From Chrysomallon squamiferum (taxonomy: Eukaryota; Mollusca; Gastropoda; Neomphalida; Peltospiridae), in the NCBI GenBank assembly GCA_012295275.1, contig CM022667.1:4454708-4518707 (forward strand): DNA of 64,000 nucleotides, written 5' to 3'. The position numbers were made by a program, and so were the translations under genes. The notes under the pieces are model-generated. The model had not been told where the DNA came from. It was given only the letters and a program-made list of their open reading frames with translations, and ran no database searches. This document shows positions 1-12,600 of this stretch, one piece after another; the first letter of the stretch is position 1, and every line of letters begins with the position of its first letter.

Positions 1-187
1 TCTAGTCAGACACCTCACTACATACTTTATCTAGTCAGATATCTCACTACATACTTTATCTAGTCAGATATCTCACTATGTACTTTATCTAGTCAGATAT
101 CTCACTATGTACTTTATCTAGTCGATATCTCACTACATACTTTATCTAGTCCGTTATCTCACTACATACTTTATCTAGTCAGATAAA
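1..187. repeat. 30-bp minisatellite array
   Basis: About six direct copies of a roughly 30-base unit run from the window edge. Each contains TCTAGTCAGATATCTCACTA followed by a variable TACTTTAT segment. Copies differ at a few positions, and one has lost two bases near 122. The left end is cut by the window, so the true length is unknown. Units abut directly with no spacers, so this is a minisatellite and not a CRISPR array. No gene function is evident. Confidence 0.9.
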
Positions 188-1099
188 TATTTACACATAC
201 AGAAAACATGTCTGACAGATTTATAGAGTTCCCATTCACTTATTGCAATTATAAAAAACATACACTGATTAAGTAAACAGACAACACTTACTCACTGGTG
301 TCTGGTCGCTGGGGGTTATCGGTGTATCACTGCACCCAGGAATGTATCCAGGGTGTGCAAGAACATGCACACTTAAAAAACTTGATAAACAGACAGTGAA
401 GAAAATATACGCATTATCCAGATCAGTATTAAAGTTTATACTGAAAAATTGAGGAGACATTTGTTTTTCGTGTGTGTGCCTGTGCATGTGGCTGTGTTTG
501 TGTAAGGGTTGGATATGGGGGGTTGTGTGTGTATGTATGTATTTTAAAACACTTTAGATATAAATGTAAAAAATTTCTAATCAACTTACTGACATCTTCC
601 AAGAGTTGAATGTTAGATGAATAAAAAACAGAAATTTCAAACTTCATTTATATTTTTGGTTTTTCATCCTTTATACGAAATACTGATCATTATAAAAATC
701 CATTTCCTTTTGCCTAAACTATTAATTCTGAAAACTTAGCAACCTTTATATAACTGTGGTTGCCAAACTGTAGCCAAAAACATTTCTAAGATTTTCTTAC
801 ATCAGTGAATAACATTTGACATCAAACTACAAACCTCTAATTTGCTTAAAAATTGAACAACAAAATCTAAGTAAACCAAAAAAATATCTACTACTGATAA
901 TAAACAGAAAAGATATCAAGTGTAAAGTGTATCCAGATATTGCTATAAATTATACTTAAGTTGAATCGTAAAAGTGAAAATGCCAGATTGAGGGAGAAGG
1001 CAAAAATAGGCTAAAACTAAAACAGTCAACGTTTGTATATAAAAACCTGACAACAGCTCAACAGACAGGTTTTATAATCTTAAACAATAAACAAATTAC

Positions 1100-1369
1100 C
1101 TGTGTATTTGTCAGCCTGGTGATAATCTAGTCTCTCTGTCATTAAAACTGCGGAACTGAACAACTGTTTAATTAGCAAGCTGTTACTAACACCCACCAAC
1201 TCACTGCAGCTGTTTTTATATACAAACACTGAGTGTCACACAAACCTTGGTGTATCCACATTTTCATGACCAAATTGATTTTTATCAGTACTGCAACAGT
1301 TATCAATAATTAATTGTGTTTATGTTTAAATAACTTTACTTCTTCTAAACTTTGGTTAGCAAATGGACT

Positions 1370-1403
<34 letters not shown>

Positions 1404-1857
1404 GAAAATAAAAAAATAAGCAAAAACATTTTATAACCGGTTTTTTTGTTGTTGTTGTTGTTTTTTTGTTTTTTAATGTAAACAACTTTGAGTTTACAAG
1501 GTTATAGTTACTAAAGGGGGTGAACCCAAACTGGGCCTCGGACATGATCCGGAAGCCATGTTGATACGTTTTATACCAAAAGCACTCTGCGATATTGATA
1601 TAAAAACAGTTGTTAATCGTGTATCCTCGGTGGCACATGTTTTTATGTGCTATGCCTCAGTGAAATATGTTTCTACAAGTGTACACCCCGAAACTGTCAA
1701 AAGATGCGGACCACGAAACACGCAGTCAACTGACCGAAGCGAAACATGTTTTTTCTTCTTTTTTTTTTTTAGCCCATCTTTCATAACGTGATAAAAATCC
1801 ACACCGACACTACATTTCAAAGTCGTACTTACCTTCGCCAGTTGAACTTTCACTCAT
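1100..1857 (-). CDS. 5' end of an unidentified gene (two exons)
   Basis: Two exons join in phase on the minus strand. Exon 1 (1857-1833) reads MSESSTGE plus one base and ends at a strong GTAAGT donor. Exon 2 (1147-1100) follows a CCGCAG acceptor and ends at GTAATT. The junction codon is completed exactly, giving MSESSTGEVLMTERLDYH and six further residues (24 in all). Further exons should lie at lower coordinates. A coding-looking segment at about 385-290 (reading HPGYIPGCSDTPITPSDQTP before a GTGAGT donor) may belong, but I could not link it in phase. I do not recognise the family. The gene starts 2.1 kb from ECI2 and is divergent to it. The small exon sizes keep confidence modest. Confidence 0.4.
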
Positions 1858-2404
1858 TTTGAGACAAACGTTTAGACTTTGGTCATCTGCCCCGGAAATC
1901 TTTGGACTTCTTTACTGCCAGATTTCAAAGTTCATGGCATAAACAAAGTTATTCGGAAGACGAACAACCTCTCAAAGAGAAGGCCACACATCAGATATCA
2001 CGTGATGTGTCATATGACACGTTAGCAAAGCGGAAATGATCATCAGCTGATAATAAATGTGTAGGGTATACCTGTACTTTGATAATATTACGTAACAGAA
2101 CATTATATAAATAAGGATGTCAAATATAATAAATAATAACAATTAAAAAAATAATCAAATAAATATATCTTATTTTAATCCCCTCTGCTTATCAAACAGA
2201 CCATTAAGTACACTAATACTAAATACGACGATATTTGTCTAAATGCTTAGAAAGGTTAGATTGCCTTTACGTGGTAATTCTCTTGTATCTGTTGGTATTG
2301 GGGTTTTAGTTCACTGATAAAAGGATGAAATCTATTCTGGTAAGTAAGAGGTTTTTTTTAGTTTTCTTTTGTTGTTTTTTTCCCCCAATCAGTAATTCTT
2401 GGAT

Positions 2405-2405
<1 letters not shown>

Positions 2406-2473
<68 letters not shown>
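2406..2473. repeat. (CT)n microsatellite
   Basis: Perfect dinucleotide run of about 34 CT units. An equally long AG run lies 378 bases downstream, so the two form inverted arms. Confidence 0.97.
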
Positions 2474-2476
<3 letters not shown>

Positions 2477-2846
2477 GGTGTGGTCTCAGAATTGATTTTA
2501 TTTAAGTACTTCTTTATTCAGCATACTCACAGAGACACAAACACACACACATCTTGCTTACACCCACACACAATAATAAATTAAAAGATAATCGAGGAAG
2601 TCACATATTTTAACTCTGTAGAAATGTGAGAGGTGAAGGACAGTTTACAATATTAACGTGGTAAGAATCGGGTCAGTTATGACATTGTGCTTTGTGCGAG
2701 ATCGCGATGCAAATACAACACTGTCTATGTCATCACATGAACAACTAAACAAATTTCATCAAGGCCGTATACTTGCAGTCTGGGTCACATTCATGGCGTA
2801 CGTATCAAAATACTGAGATAATTTCATTTTATGAAAGGCATTTGAC

Positions 2847-2850
<4 letters not shown>

Positions 2851-2924
<74 letters not shown>
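2851..2924. repeat. (AG)n microsatellite
   Basis: Perfect run of 37 AG units, the complement of the CT run at 2406-2473. Confidence 0.97.
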
Positions 2925-2927
<3 letters not shown>

Positions 2928-3982
2928 GATCATTAAAAATTAAAAAAAGCGTGACCGAAGTACTACATTTTCGGGACATAAAAGTAATGTGTTTATCTAA
3001 AAGAAGCATACAGTTACATGCAACAAAAAAAACAACACAAAAAAACAACAACGACAACAACCAAAAACAAACAAACAAACAAACAAACAACTATAATCAT
3101 TATCATTATTATTATTATTATGCATTAATATTATTTCACTCTGTAAATCATTTTGTCTAGTAACTAGATACCTTAATTTAATGTACTGGAGCAGTATTTG
3201 ATTAGGAAAGGTTGTGTCTATGTATGTATGTATAGCTAGAGTAAATGTACGTGTGTGTGCATACGCATTTATGCGTATCTAGGTGTGTTTGATAAATCTA
3301 CGATTGATACATTGCTTGTATATCTCGTCGATTTTCTTCCATCCTATTTTTATTTCTTCTTTCGTTCTTGTAACTTCCTTTTTTACGTTTTTTCCAAGCA
3401 TCCATTTTTGAAAGTAACAGAAACGTAGTCATGCATGTGAAATCAAATTTAAAAAATTAAAATAAGAAAGAAAGAAACAGCCTCAGATGTTATCATTAAA
3501 TAGTATTAGTATGCATGCACACATGCATATTAATCCACTCTGAAATATCCCTTGCCCCTTTGTATATAATAGAATATATATGTAGTACCTATGAACGTCT
3601 GGCTGTATGTGTATGGTGTGTGTGTGGGGGGGTGAAGTGGATGGGTGAATGTATGCATATAACTGTATGTGTTTGATGAACCTACTATTAAGCACATTAC
3701 TTATATATCGCGTTGATTTTCTTTCTTTCTAGTATTTACCTATTTTAAATCGCAAAATGATTAAAATTAAATTGGATAATTGTGAAAATTAAAATCAAAA
3801 CTTTTTCACAAGAACAATATCAGACTCCACAAAAGATTCTTATATTATAAATAGTATAACATATTTTGTCACACGTGACATACGATTCCGATTAACTACA
3901 AAGAACATTAAGCTGTGTTACCGTGTATGTTGTGGTTCTCAGTAAAGTAGAGGTGGAATATCTTTTCACCTAATTATCTTTA

Positions 3983-6900
3983 ATGGCGGCTTCCATGAGT
4001 TTGAGACTAAGTTTGTCGAGAATTAGTTCATGGTAATTCATTTTATCGCTTTTCTTTTAAAAATTACAAGTGAGTAAAATTTACAGTAACTTAAAACGGG
4101 TCAAATAATGAATAAAAGGAAAGATTAACGACTGTCACTGTCGATGTAATTAGTGAAACAACTGAATAAGTGTGAATAACACTGACAGTTTGTGATACGA
4201 CTGTGATAGTGAGAGTGAGGGGCAGTCTCCGATCAGTGCAGTCACGTGAGAGCCAACAAAATGCATCTATTTATTTATCAGTTAATTATTATTATTCCAT
4301 TCATGCTTAAATTAGATTATATTTCTTTAACCCTAAGAATTCTGCAGTTTTTCAGAATACTTTTTTAATAATGTAGTTAATTTTTATTTCAATTTGTTTT
4401 TCAGCTTTTCTCTTCGAAATATAAGAAATTTTCACTGTAGTACAGTTATATCCATGCCAGCTTACGACAAAGAGTTTGAGACAGCCAAAAGTAAACTAAA
4501 CAGTTTGAAAGAGGACCCAGGAAATGAACTGAAACTACAAATCTATGGATTATACAAACAGGCAATTTGTTTTTAGATATTTTATATCATTTAAAACATA
4601 CCATATACCTGTTTAACCCTGGAAGTGAAGAGAAACTATGGACTAATCAAACAGGCAATTTGTTTTTAGATATCATTTAAAACATACCATATACCTGTTT
4701 AACCCTGGAAATGAGCCACACTTTGTGTATTTCAGTCAAAACATGTTTCGTGAATTTTGTTTGTTATTTATAGAAATCCATATTTGACTGACATTCTCCA
4801 TTGAATTAATTAGTGGAATCAAAATTTACAATTGGCAGAATTTGATATCTAATTAAATAAATTGGTGGCATTTTCTTAGCTGAACAAATTCACCCATGAT
4901 GCCTGTCTTAAACAGAATTATTTCTCTTTTAATTTCAGATGAATTTTATATTTATTATTATTGTTTGTATTACTGTTGTTATTATATTCTTTATTTTTTA
5001 TCTTTTAATATTTTATATAATTTTTATTTTTATTCTCTATGAACAACTGTGGTATCGAATAAAAAATTTCATCATGCTTATAAACTTCATAAATAAATAA
5101 ATTTATCACAGACGCCAGTTTTTTATTGTAGTAGTCCACTTTAGAAAAGGTGAGAATCAAAGTTTTGACAATTTCAGAACGATGATGATATTTCAGTGTA
5201 GATTAATTAAGAACAACAACAATTATTAAAAAAAAAAAAAATACTGTTACACTAAATACAACAGATTAATGATAAATTGTTGTGTTTCAGGCAACAGTTG
5301 GCAAGTGTAATGTTCCGAAACCTGGTATGATGGACATGGTCGGAAAAGTGAAGTGGGGAGCTTGGAACAGTCTGGGAGAAATGTCCAGGGTAGACAACTC
5401 TAAATTACAATTCAGAATTCTTTTGGTTAATTAAGTTGATAGTGTGTTAATAAATCTGAGGTATTTCAGTTAAAACTTTACTCTGTATCATATTCAATTT
5501 TATTTATTCTGTTACATTTAAATAAATCTTAATTAAAATTCTGAAACACCGAATAAATGGTGTATTTATTCAAATTAAATAAATACTTAAAGACTGGAGT
5601 GGTATAAAAATACAGGACTACAGATTTCATAGCGTGAAATAATTTTCTAAATCATAAATAAATTAAATTTTTTGTTTTGTTGAGAAGCCACTAAATTATA
5701 AATACTAAAAAAAAAATAATAACCATCTCATCTATTAATAATAAAAAATTTTGAGAAGATTTTATCTAAATCGTTTCTTTTTTGATGTTTCTGAACATAA
5801 TCTGTTGTGATTTCATTGTGTCAGGATGATGCACAGAAGAAATACATTGACCTGGTGAATGAGCTGGCAGGAAGTGATGTTCAAAGTGAGGCACCCAGGC
5901 AGACTGGAAAATACAACACACTGCTAGTAGACAGAGACGGAAAAGTTTTCAAAATTACACTCAACAGACCTTCGAAGAAAAACGCTATAACATACGAGGT
6001 GAATATTCTTATTTTATTTCTGTAAATTATTTATATTTTAAATTTTTACATTAAAATGTTATTGTGTGTGTGTGTGTGTGTGTTATAAGGTTGATGAGAC
6101 AAGAACCAAGTCTTTGCCACTTGTGGAGTAGATGTTATTCTTTTTTATAGATCTGTCATTACATTATATAGTTACACACAGAAAAGGTATTAATAGCTAA
6201 TGTCTCTAACCTCAGTGCAAAGTATTATCAAAGACTGGTCACAATAAAACAGTAATTTCCATCAGGTGATATAAAGTGTTAATCGACAGTGCATTGTTAT
6301 CAGTACTTTAATTAATTATTGTGTATGAATGAAAGTTGGTCAGTAAATAATTTCAAATCAGACTGTTGCTGTTATTGTTTGTTAGTTGTATGTCACATGT
6401 ATGGGACTAGAGCTTTTTGTAGCTGGAGTTTAAAAGAAAGTCATAGCAGAAGTGGGAAGAAATACTTTTTTGATGCAATTTAACAGACGTGCTGTACTTC
6501 AAACCATTGTCAAACACAAACATAATTAATTCTGTGCCAATAAATGTGCAAAAAACCCCTAATTGATCCATTTGTAACATACAAATATCTGTTGTTCATG
6601 TTAAAATCACATATGGCAGGAAGGCTTATGGTAAGATGCAATTTAAATACACCTCACTACTGATATGTGTGGTATATCATAAAGTGGCTTTGTGATTTCC
6701 AGGGGGGGGAGATATGTGATTGTGTGATTTCCTGCCAAACCAGAGATATTTTAAAACAAAAACATTTTTTAATTTTTTTTTTAAATATGCACATACTGTT
6801 AAACAAAATTTTTTTTTTTTTTTTCTGTTCTGACTATAGATGTACACAGAGTGGGTGGAAGCTTTGAAAGAAGCAGCAGAAGATAAATCTGTAACTGTTG

Positions 6901-9309
6901 CCGTGATAACAGGTAATATTTTCTGTACAACAAGTCATAGTTATATGTTGTCATCAATATATCAAATCAATAAGTCATAGTTATTATTCCTCTGTTCAAT
7001 AAAAAATATCAATTTTTTTTTTTTTTTTTTTTTTTAATTTTAGGAGCTGGCGACTTTTTCTGTAGTGGAAACGATTTGTCAAATTTTGCAAACGTTGATC
7101 CATCAAAGATTCAGGAGATGGCTGTTACAGCTAAAGATGTTTTAATGTAAATATTTACATCTTTTTCTTTCTTCTTTTGATTATTATTTTTATTATTAGA
7201 ATTGTTATTACTGTTGTTATTTGTTTTTTTGCAGTTAATTATTATTATTACTACTACAATTACGACTGTATATTTATTTATTTATGTTGTTAGAAACTTT
7301 GCATGTTCGAAATTTCATTATCATCATCATCATCATTATTCTTGTTGTTATCATTATATTATTATTTCAGTTGTTGTCATTGTTATTTCATATTTGTTTC
7401 TTAAAAAAATTACTTTAAACATTTGCTTCAGTAAAAATCAACTTTATCAAAAAAATATTTATTGCTATAATCAAATTAACGATCCTTTTTTTTTTTTTTT
7501 TTTTTTTTATGTCAGCTTATAATTATAATTTTAATATTCTTTATATTGAAAGATTTTATATCTCACCTTTAAACTATATATTTGTTAAAGCTACACTGGA
7601 TCTAATTATAATGTGTAATTTTTATTACCAACTAATAGACAACATTTCAGCTTGAAAACAAATTTTCAGGAACTCATTCTCATACCAGTTTCTAATCAGG
7701 GCTAATTAGAGAGATGTATAATGGCTGCATTTCTTGTCTGACAAACTGTTAACATACTAACACAATCTGCAGCAGTCAGTCCAGGTTCTCAATTATCTAC
7801 CCAAGTCAGATAAACAAATAATAATATATCAAATTATCACTTTATCTTATTGATGTTTTGGTGTTTTGGTTGTTTGTTTTTTCAGGAAATTTGTCAGTGT
7901 CTTTATAGACTTTCCAAAACCTCTGATAGGTTTGATTAATGGTCCAGCAGTAGGCATTTCTGTGACAACGCTGGGTCTTTACGATATTGTGTATGCCTCA
8001 GAGAGAGTGAGTTAAAAACATTCATAACTCTAAAATCTTCTCCTTATTTTCCTTATTTTACACATTGCTGTTGTCCAGTGTAAAATATAACCACTTGAGT
8101 GAGTGAGAAAACATATTCTAAATCAAATTGCCAGTTCCATTCAGCTTAACAAAATATAAAACATTATTGTTATAGAAGGCATAATATCCTACTGACATTA
8201 ATTTTTTATATATATATATATATTTTTTAAATTATTGTTTCCTAGGCAACCTTCCACACTCCATTCTCTCAGCTTGGACAGTCTCCTGAAGGTTGTTCTA
8301 CGTACATTTTTCCACGTCTGATGGGAGCTGCAAAGGTAGATAACTCCTGTTGTAAACTTATTCAGATGTTAAGCATACCCGTACATTATTATTTTTCAAA
8401 GTTTTTTCAGCAGTTTAGTTATTTTTAATATCACAAAGCTACTGGTTTAATTAGTTTTCAGGTGGAAGAATGATTATTTGAGAACTAGTTAATTTAATCT
8501 TGTTCAAAACACTGGCATGTTACAACATTACAAGAAAATTTATGATAGTAACTAATTACCATTACCGTGTCAATGGATTTTTTTTTTTTTTTTTTTTTTT
8601 TAATTTTAGGATTTTAAACATTTTCTAATCGTGTTGTTGCTATATTTGTATTAATAAGAATCAAACAAAGAAAGAAATTTGGAAATCTATAAAATATAAC
8701 TGAATTTAAACTGAACTGATAAAGATTGACTGTTCACAAATTACCTATCTTTTTCTTTTTTGCTTATTTTGCTTATTTTATTTTTTATTATAATCACTAT
8801 TCCTTGATCCTGTATTTTTTATATTATTTTTTATTATTATTATTATTATTATTGTTTTGTTTTTCAAACAGGCAAACGATATTCTACTTTTCAACAGAAA
8901 ATTAACTGCAAAAGAAGCATTTGATAGAAATCTTGTAACTGAAGTTATTCCGGAACAGTCATTTGTTAAAGAAACTGCAGAGAAGGTGAAACGCCTGTCT
9001 GAACTTCCACCACAGGTAAATATCTTTAATAACTTGGATTTCAGAAAGAGGGACATAATCCCCTTAAAATAATTTGTAATTAAAAAAAAAAAAAAAAGAA
9101 ACCATCATTGTTGGTCTTGTGATTGTAAATATTATATCAAACTGTAGTACTGTATTTGTTATTGATAGGAATATTTGTATTGTTTTTCTAATGGACAAAT
9201 ACTAATTTTCTCATTGTTGTTATCAGTAAGGTATTTTTTTTATTAGTAGTAGTAATAGTATGGAAGGAGAAATTTAACTTTTTATAAATATTTAAATTTT
9301 TGTGAGTAA

Positions 9310-9351
<42 letters not shown>

Positions 9352-9657
9352 AGAAGTAGTAAAATTTTGTTATTATGTGTTACTATTTATTGTTGTTATT
9401 AGCAATAGTAATCATTTTTTTTTAATACTTATTATTATTATTACTGAACAATAATGTTTTCGTCATCGTCATAATTGTTATAATTAATTTAATGATTTCA
9501 GACTGTACAGACATCTAAGAACATCATCAGAAGCAATGAGAGAGAAATCCTGTACAAAGTGTGTGAGAAAGAGTGTGATCTTTTAGTCGAACGCTGGCAG
9601 CACCCAGAATGCATGAACGCCATAATGAACTTCTTCTCCAAGAAGTCAAAAATGTGA
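3983..9657 (+). CDS. ECI2: Enoyl-CoA delta isomerase 2 (ACBP domain plus crotonase domain)
   Basis: Isomerises 3-enoyl-CoA to 2-trans-enoyl-CoA during beta-oxidation of unsaturated fatty acids. Exons: 3983-4032, 4405-4561, 5291-5389, 5825-5998, 6840-6912, 7044-7146, 7886-8006, 8246-8335, 8872-9015, 9502-9657. All junctions are in phase and give 388 residues, close to the human length. Residues 1-32 are basic, Ser-rich and acid-free ([16 protein letters not shown]...), typical of a mitochondrial presequence. The ACBP domain spans about 37-115 ([22 protein letters not shown]). The crotonase domain spans about 140-388 with oxyanion-hole segments [12 protein letters not shown] and NGPAVGIS. The expected catalytic Glu lies in QSPEG (E274). 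The C-terminus is SKM, a PTS1 variant of SKL, so dual mitochondrial and peroxisomal targeting is plausible. Intron 2 appears to start with GC, not GT. The start codon was chosen because exon 1 joins exon 2 in phase across TG|C. Confidence 0.93.
4242..4249. promoter_or_regulatory. Palindromic E-box in ECI2 intron 1
   Basis: TCACGTGA, flanked as GTCACGTGAG, 210 bases after exon 1. It fits the core bound by MiT/TFE and other bHLH-ZIP factors. A second identical octamer is at 1998-2005. Function is inferred only from the motif. Confidence 0.3.
4516..4709. repeat. Tandem duplication across the ECI2 exon 2 donor
   Basis: Copy A (about 4516-4616) covers the last 45 coding bases of exon 2, the splice donor and the start of intron 2. 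Copy B (about 4617-4709) repeats it with roughly 90% identity in the core. Both contain AAACAGGCAATTTGTTTTTA, then CATTTAAAACATACCATATA. Copy B has lost 7 bases after the donor and several in the exon-derived part. Confidence 0.85.
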
Positions 9658-12600
9658 ACAAGAAAATATTTTTTCAATAATGCACAAAAATAGTATTTTT
9701 TTAAATATACATATTTTTTTAACGGTTATTGAGAGCTTATGAAGTTTATCTGCGTATGAAAATCAGTTTGGTGTTGTCAATTTATTATTTTATATTATTG
9801 ATGACAGTTGCTTGCCATTCTTGTCGTATCTGCATTTTGAAGAATACTGCATTTTAGTCTAAATTTTAATGAATGAAAAATAAAAACCTAACTCAAACAA
9901 AGAAGGGGGGGGATGTACATAACAGCTTTATGACTGATTGGTAAGAGTATATTTATCATTGTTAAACACAAAATAAACATCATTCATGTTGAAAACCAAA
10001 ATTTATCATCCTAGTCTAAAATTATTAAATAAAACAATTTCTTTCCTTTCTCTGTTTATTTTCATCTCAGTTATTTCTATTGCACTGTTTACAATAATTT
10101 ATGATAATTTCTTATGTTTGATACTTTACACAAAATGTATATATATTTAAAAAGCTTGGTTACTGTGAATGTATTTAATAGTATGAATATTAGATATTTA
10201 TTATTATTATTATTACAGGCATGATTTTCTAATCCGATGTTAATAATCTTTAATTAATTGTACTGGATTCTCAAAAATAAATAAAGTGAGAAATTCAAAT
10301 CTTATTCTTAGTCGTCATTTGACAGTTTTACTGGACTGTAACATTGGTCTGCACATTTAGGTTTTGCAGGATCAATCCTTGTGAGGTGCTTGCGAGATAT
10401 TTTTCCTGTTCCACCAGTTATATTAAAAACTGTGGTGTTTGCTTTCTTTGTCAATAATCAACAAGCAGCATACGCAGTTCAGTTATTTTATTATCATGTC
10501 CCAATACATATTTAAAATCACTTAATCATTATTATAAAATGTATATAATTTTGTAAATCTTATTATAAAATAATAAGTTTATATCAATAATGGAGATGAT
10601 CAGCAGATTTTATCTTATCATAATATAAAAAAAAAACTGAAATCTAATAATAATACCCTGACATTATTTATTTAAAAACAAATATTATTTCACATTGCGT
10701 CAGAATGTTTTTATATTAATTAACAGAACTATCAATATAAAATCATTTCAGTGACTTCTAAATAAATAGATATTTTGATATAAATTAATTTAAAAACAAA
10801 ACCAAATCAACACAAAATAAGAATAACCAGTTTAATAGTACACAACCATCATAACACAAAGTCTGTAACAGTAATTATTTTTATTTAACATAATCTAAAA
10901 TTAAAGCAGTTTCAGTTTATTTTATCTTTTGAATACAATAATTTAAATAAATGTAATATTAAATTAATTGAAAAATACTGAGGTTATTTTGGGTAAAAAA
11001 AAAAAAAAAAAAAAGCATTTAAAATAAACATAATTCTTTTAAAATTTCAACTAAAAAACCTTTCAAAATATATACACACACAAGTGTAAGGTTGTTGAAA
11101 ATTACAATCAAAACACGGTCACAATATATTTTTGATTATAAAATAAATTTCTTTCTACATCATCTATGCTGAATATTTGAATAAAGAAGCTATAAGCTTT
11201 GACTTCATACTAATATATATGATACATGTCTATAAAAATACTAAAATATAGTTGATATAGTTGAAAAAATTATAAAAATTGTACTCTATATTAGTATACT
11301 ATATATAATCAAACTATGAAAAAAAGAATAAAATACTATTATAAAAACTATATTACATCTGTAAGAATACTTCACAACGAATTGTTTTTAACACATAGCA
11401 AAACACTGGGTAAACACAACCTGAAAAAACAATAGGGATTCTTGAGACTCTAAATGTATCTAAGGGTGAAAACAAAATAATCATTCTCATAAAAAGCAAA
11501 TTTATCTATCAGGTTGATTGAATGATTGATTGATTGATTGATTTATATATCTATTTATTTATTTATTTATTTATTCTTTTTAATGCATATCTATGCACAT
11601 TATTTAATGCCATTAATATACATATTTTATTAGGATTTCTTTCTGTCACATTTTGGTTATTAGCATAGAACTGACTGAAGAAATAAATAATCTATCAGAT
11701 GACTATAAAATTAATTTTAGGCTGTTCAATTTAATTACAAAGGTACACCATAATTACAAACTGATATGTCATGTTTTTGATTTTATACATTTGTTTCATA
11801 AAGAAATATTTACAAATCATCTATAGTTTGTAAGCTTCAAATAATAATAATAATAATAATAAAAATAATAATAATAATCATAATCATATCTAACAATAAC
11901 AACAATAGTAATAATTATAATTATAATAATAATAACAATAATGGTAATAACTAATAATAATTTCAAAATGAGGTTAATTATTTTATATCAATAAGTAGTT
12001 GTGTGGGTTTTTTTTTTTTCATATATCAAAAAAAACTAATTTTACCTGTAACAGGTATAAAACAAATTTCTGATCTTATTAAACAAAAAACAACTGGACG
12101 GAAGACATAAAAAGAAGCACTTGATGACAAAAAAAATGTTTAAATTATTTTTTCTCTACAATGAAAACCAAATGGGTGTAATAATCCATTATAAAAACTT
12201 AAAATATTAATTTTAATGTACCAACAAGTGTTTTTGACTTCATTTAAAATATTGCGTAGATAACAACAGTAACATTTATTTTATATTCTAAAAAAATCAG
12301 TAAAATTGTTGCACTGTTTCAAAATGGGTGGATCAGACATTTATTAACATATCAATATTGAAGGATAAATATGCATTGTATAGATAATTAGTCTTCAATG
12401 AATATTAAATATTATGTTATCTTCACTGGGATAGAAATAAACCTAGCCGTTTGTCTTCCATGCATTACTCTGATAAATACGTAAACGATTCAACGATTGG
12501 AAGAATGGTTCTTCACTTTACAAGTAACAGCACTAACTGTAAACACAATTAAAAATATAATACCTTGTTCAGTGATAATAATCTATTTTACAAATGGTTT

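Larger units (their letters stand above)
1858..3982. other. Intergenic region between divergent genes
   Basis: No gene is seen. The region holds a (CT)34 run at 2406-2473, an (AG)37 run at 2851-2924, short AC and ATT tracts, and palindromic E-boxes at 1998-2005 (TCACGTGA) and 3872-3877 (CACGTG). It should contain the promoters of the left minus-strand gene and of ECI2. Confidence 0.6.

Noticed and set aside
1-187. Regular 30-base repeats as a CRISPR array
   Set aside because: Units abut with no unique spacers, and the window is a eukaryotic nuclear genome.
4394-4404. ECI2 start within the sequence just before 4405
   Set aside because: There is no ATG there; TTTTTCAG is an intron acceptor, and exon 1 at 3983-4032 supplies the in-phase start and presequence.
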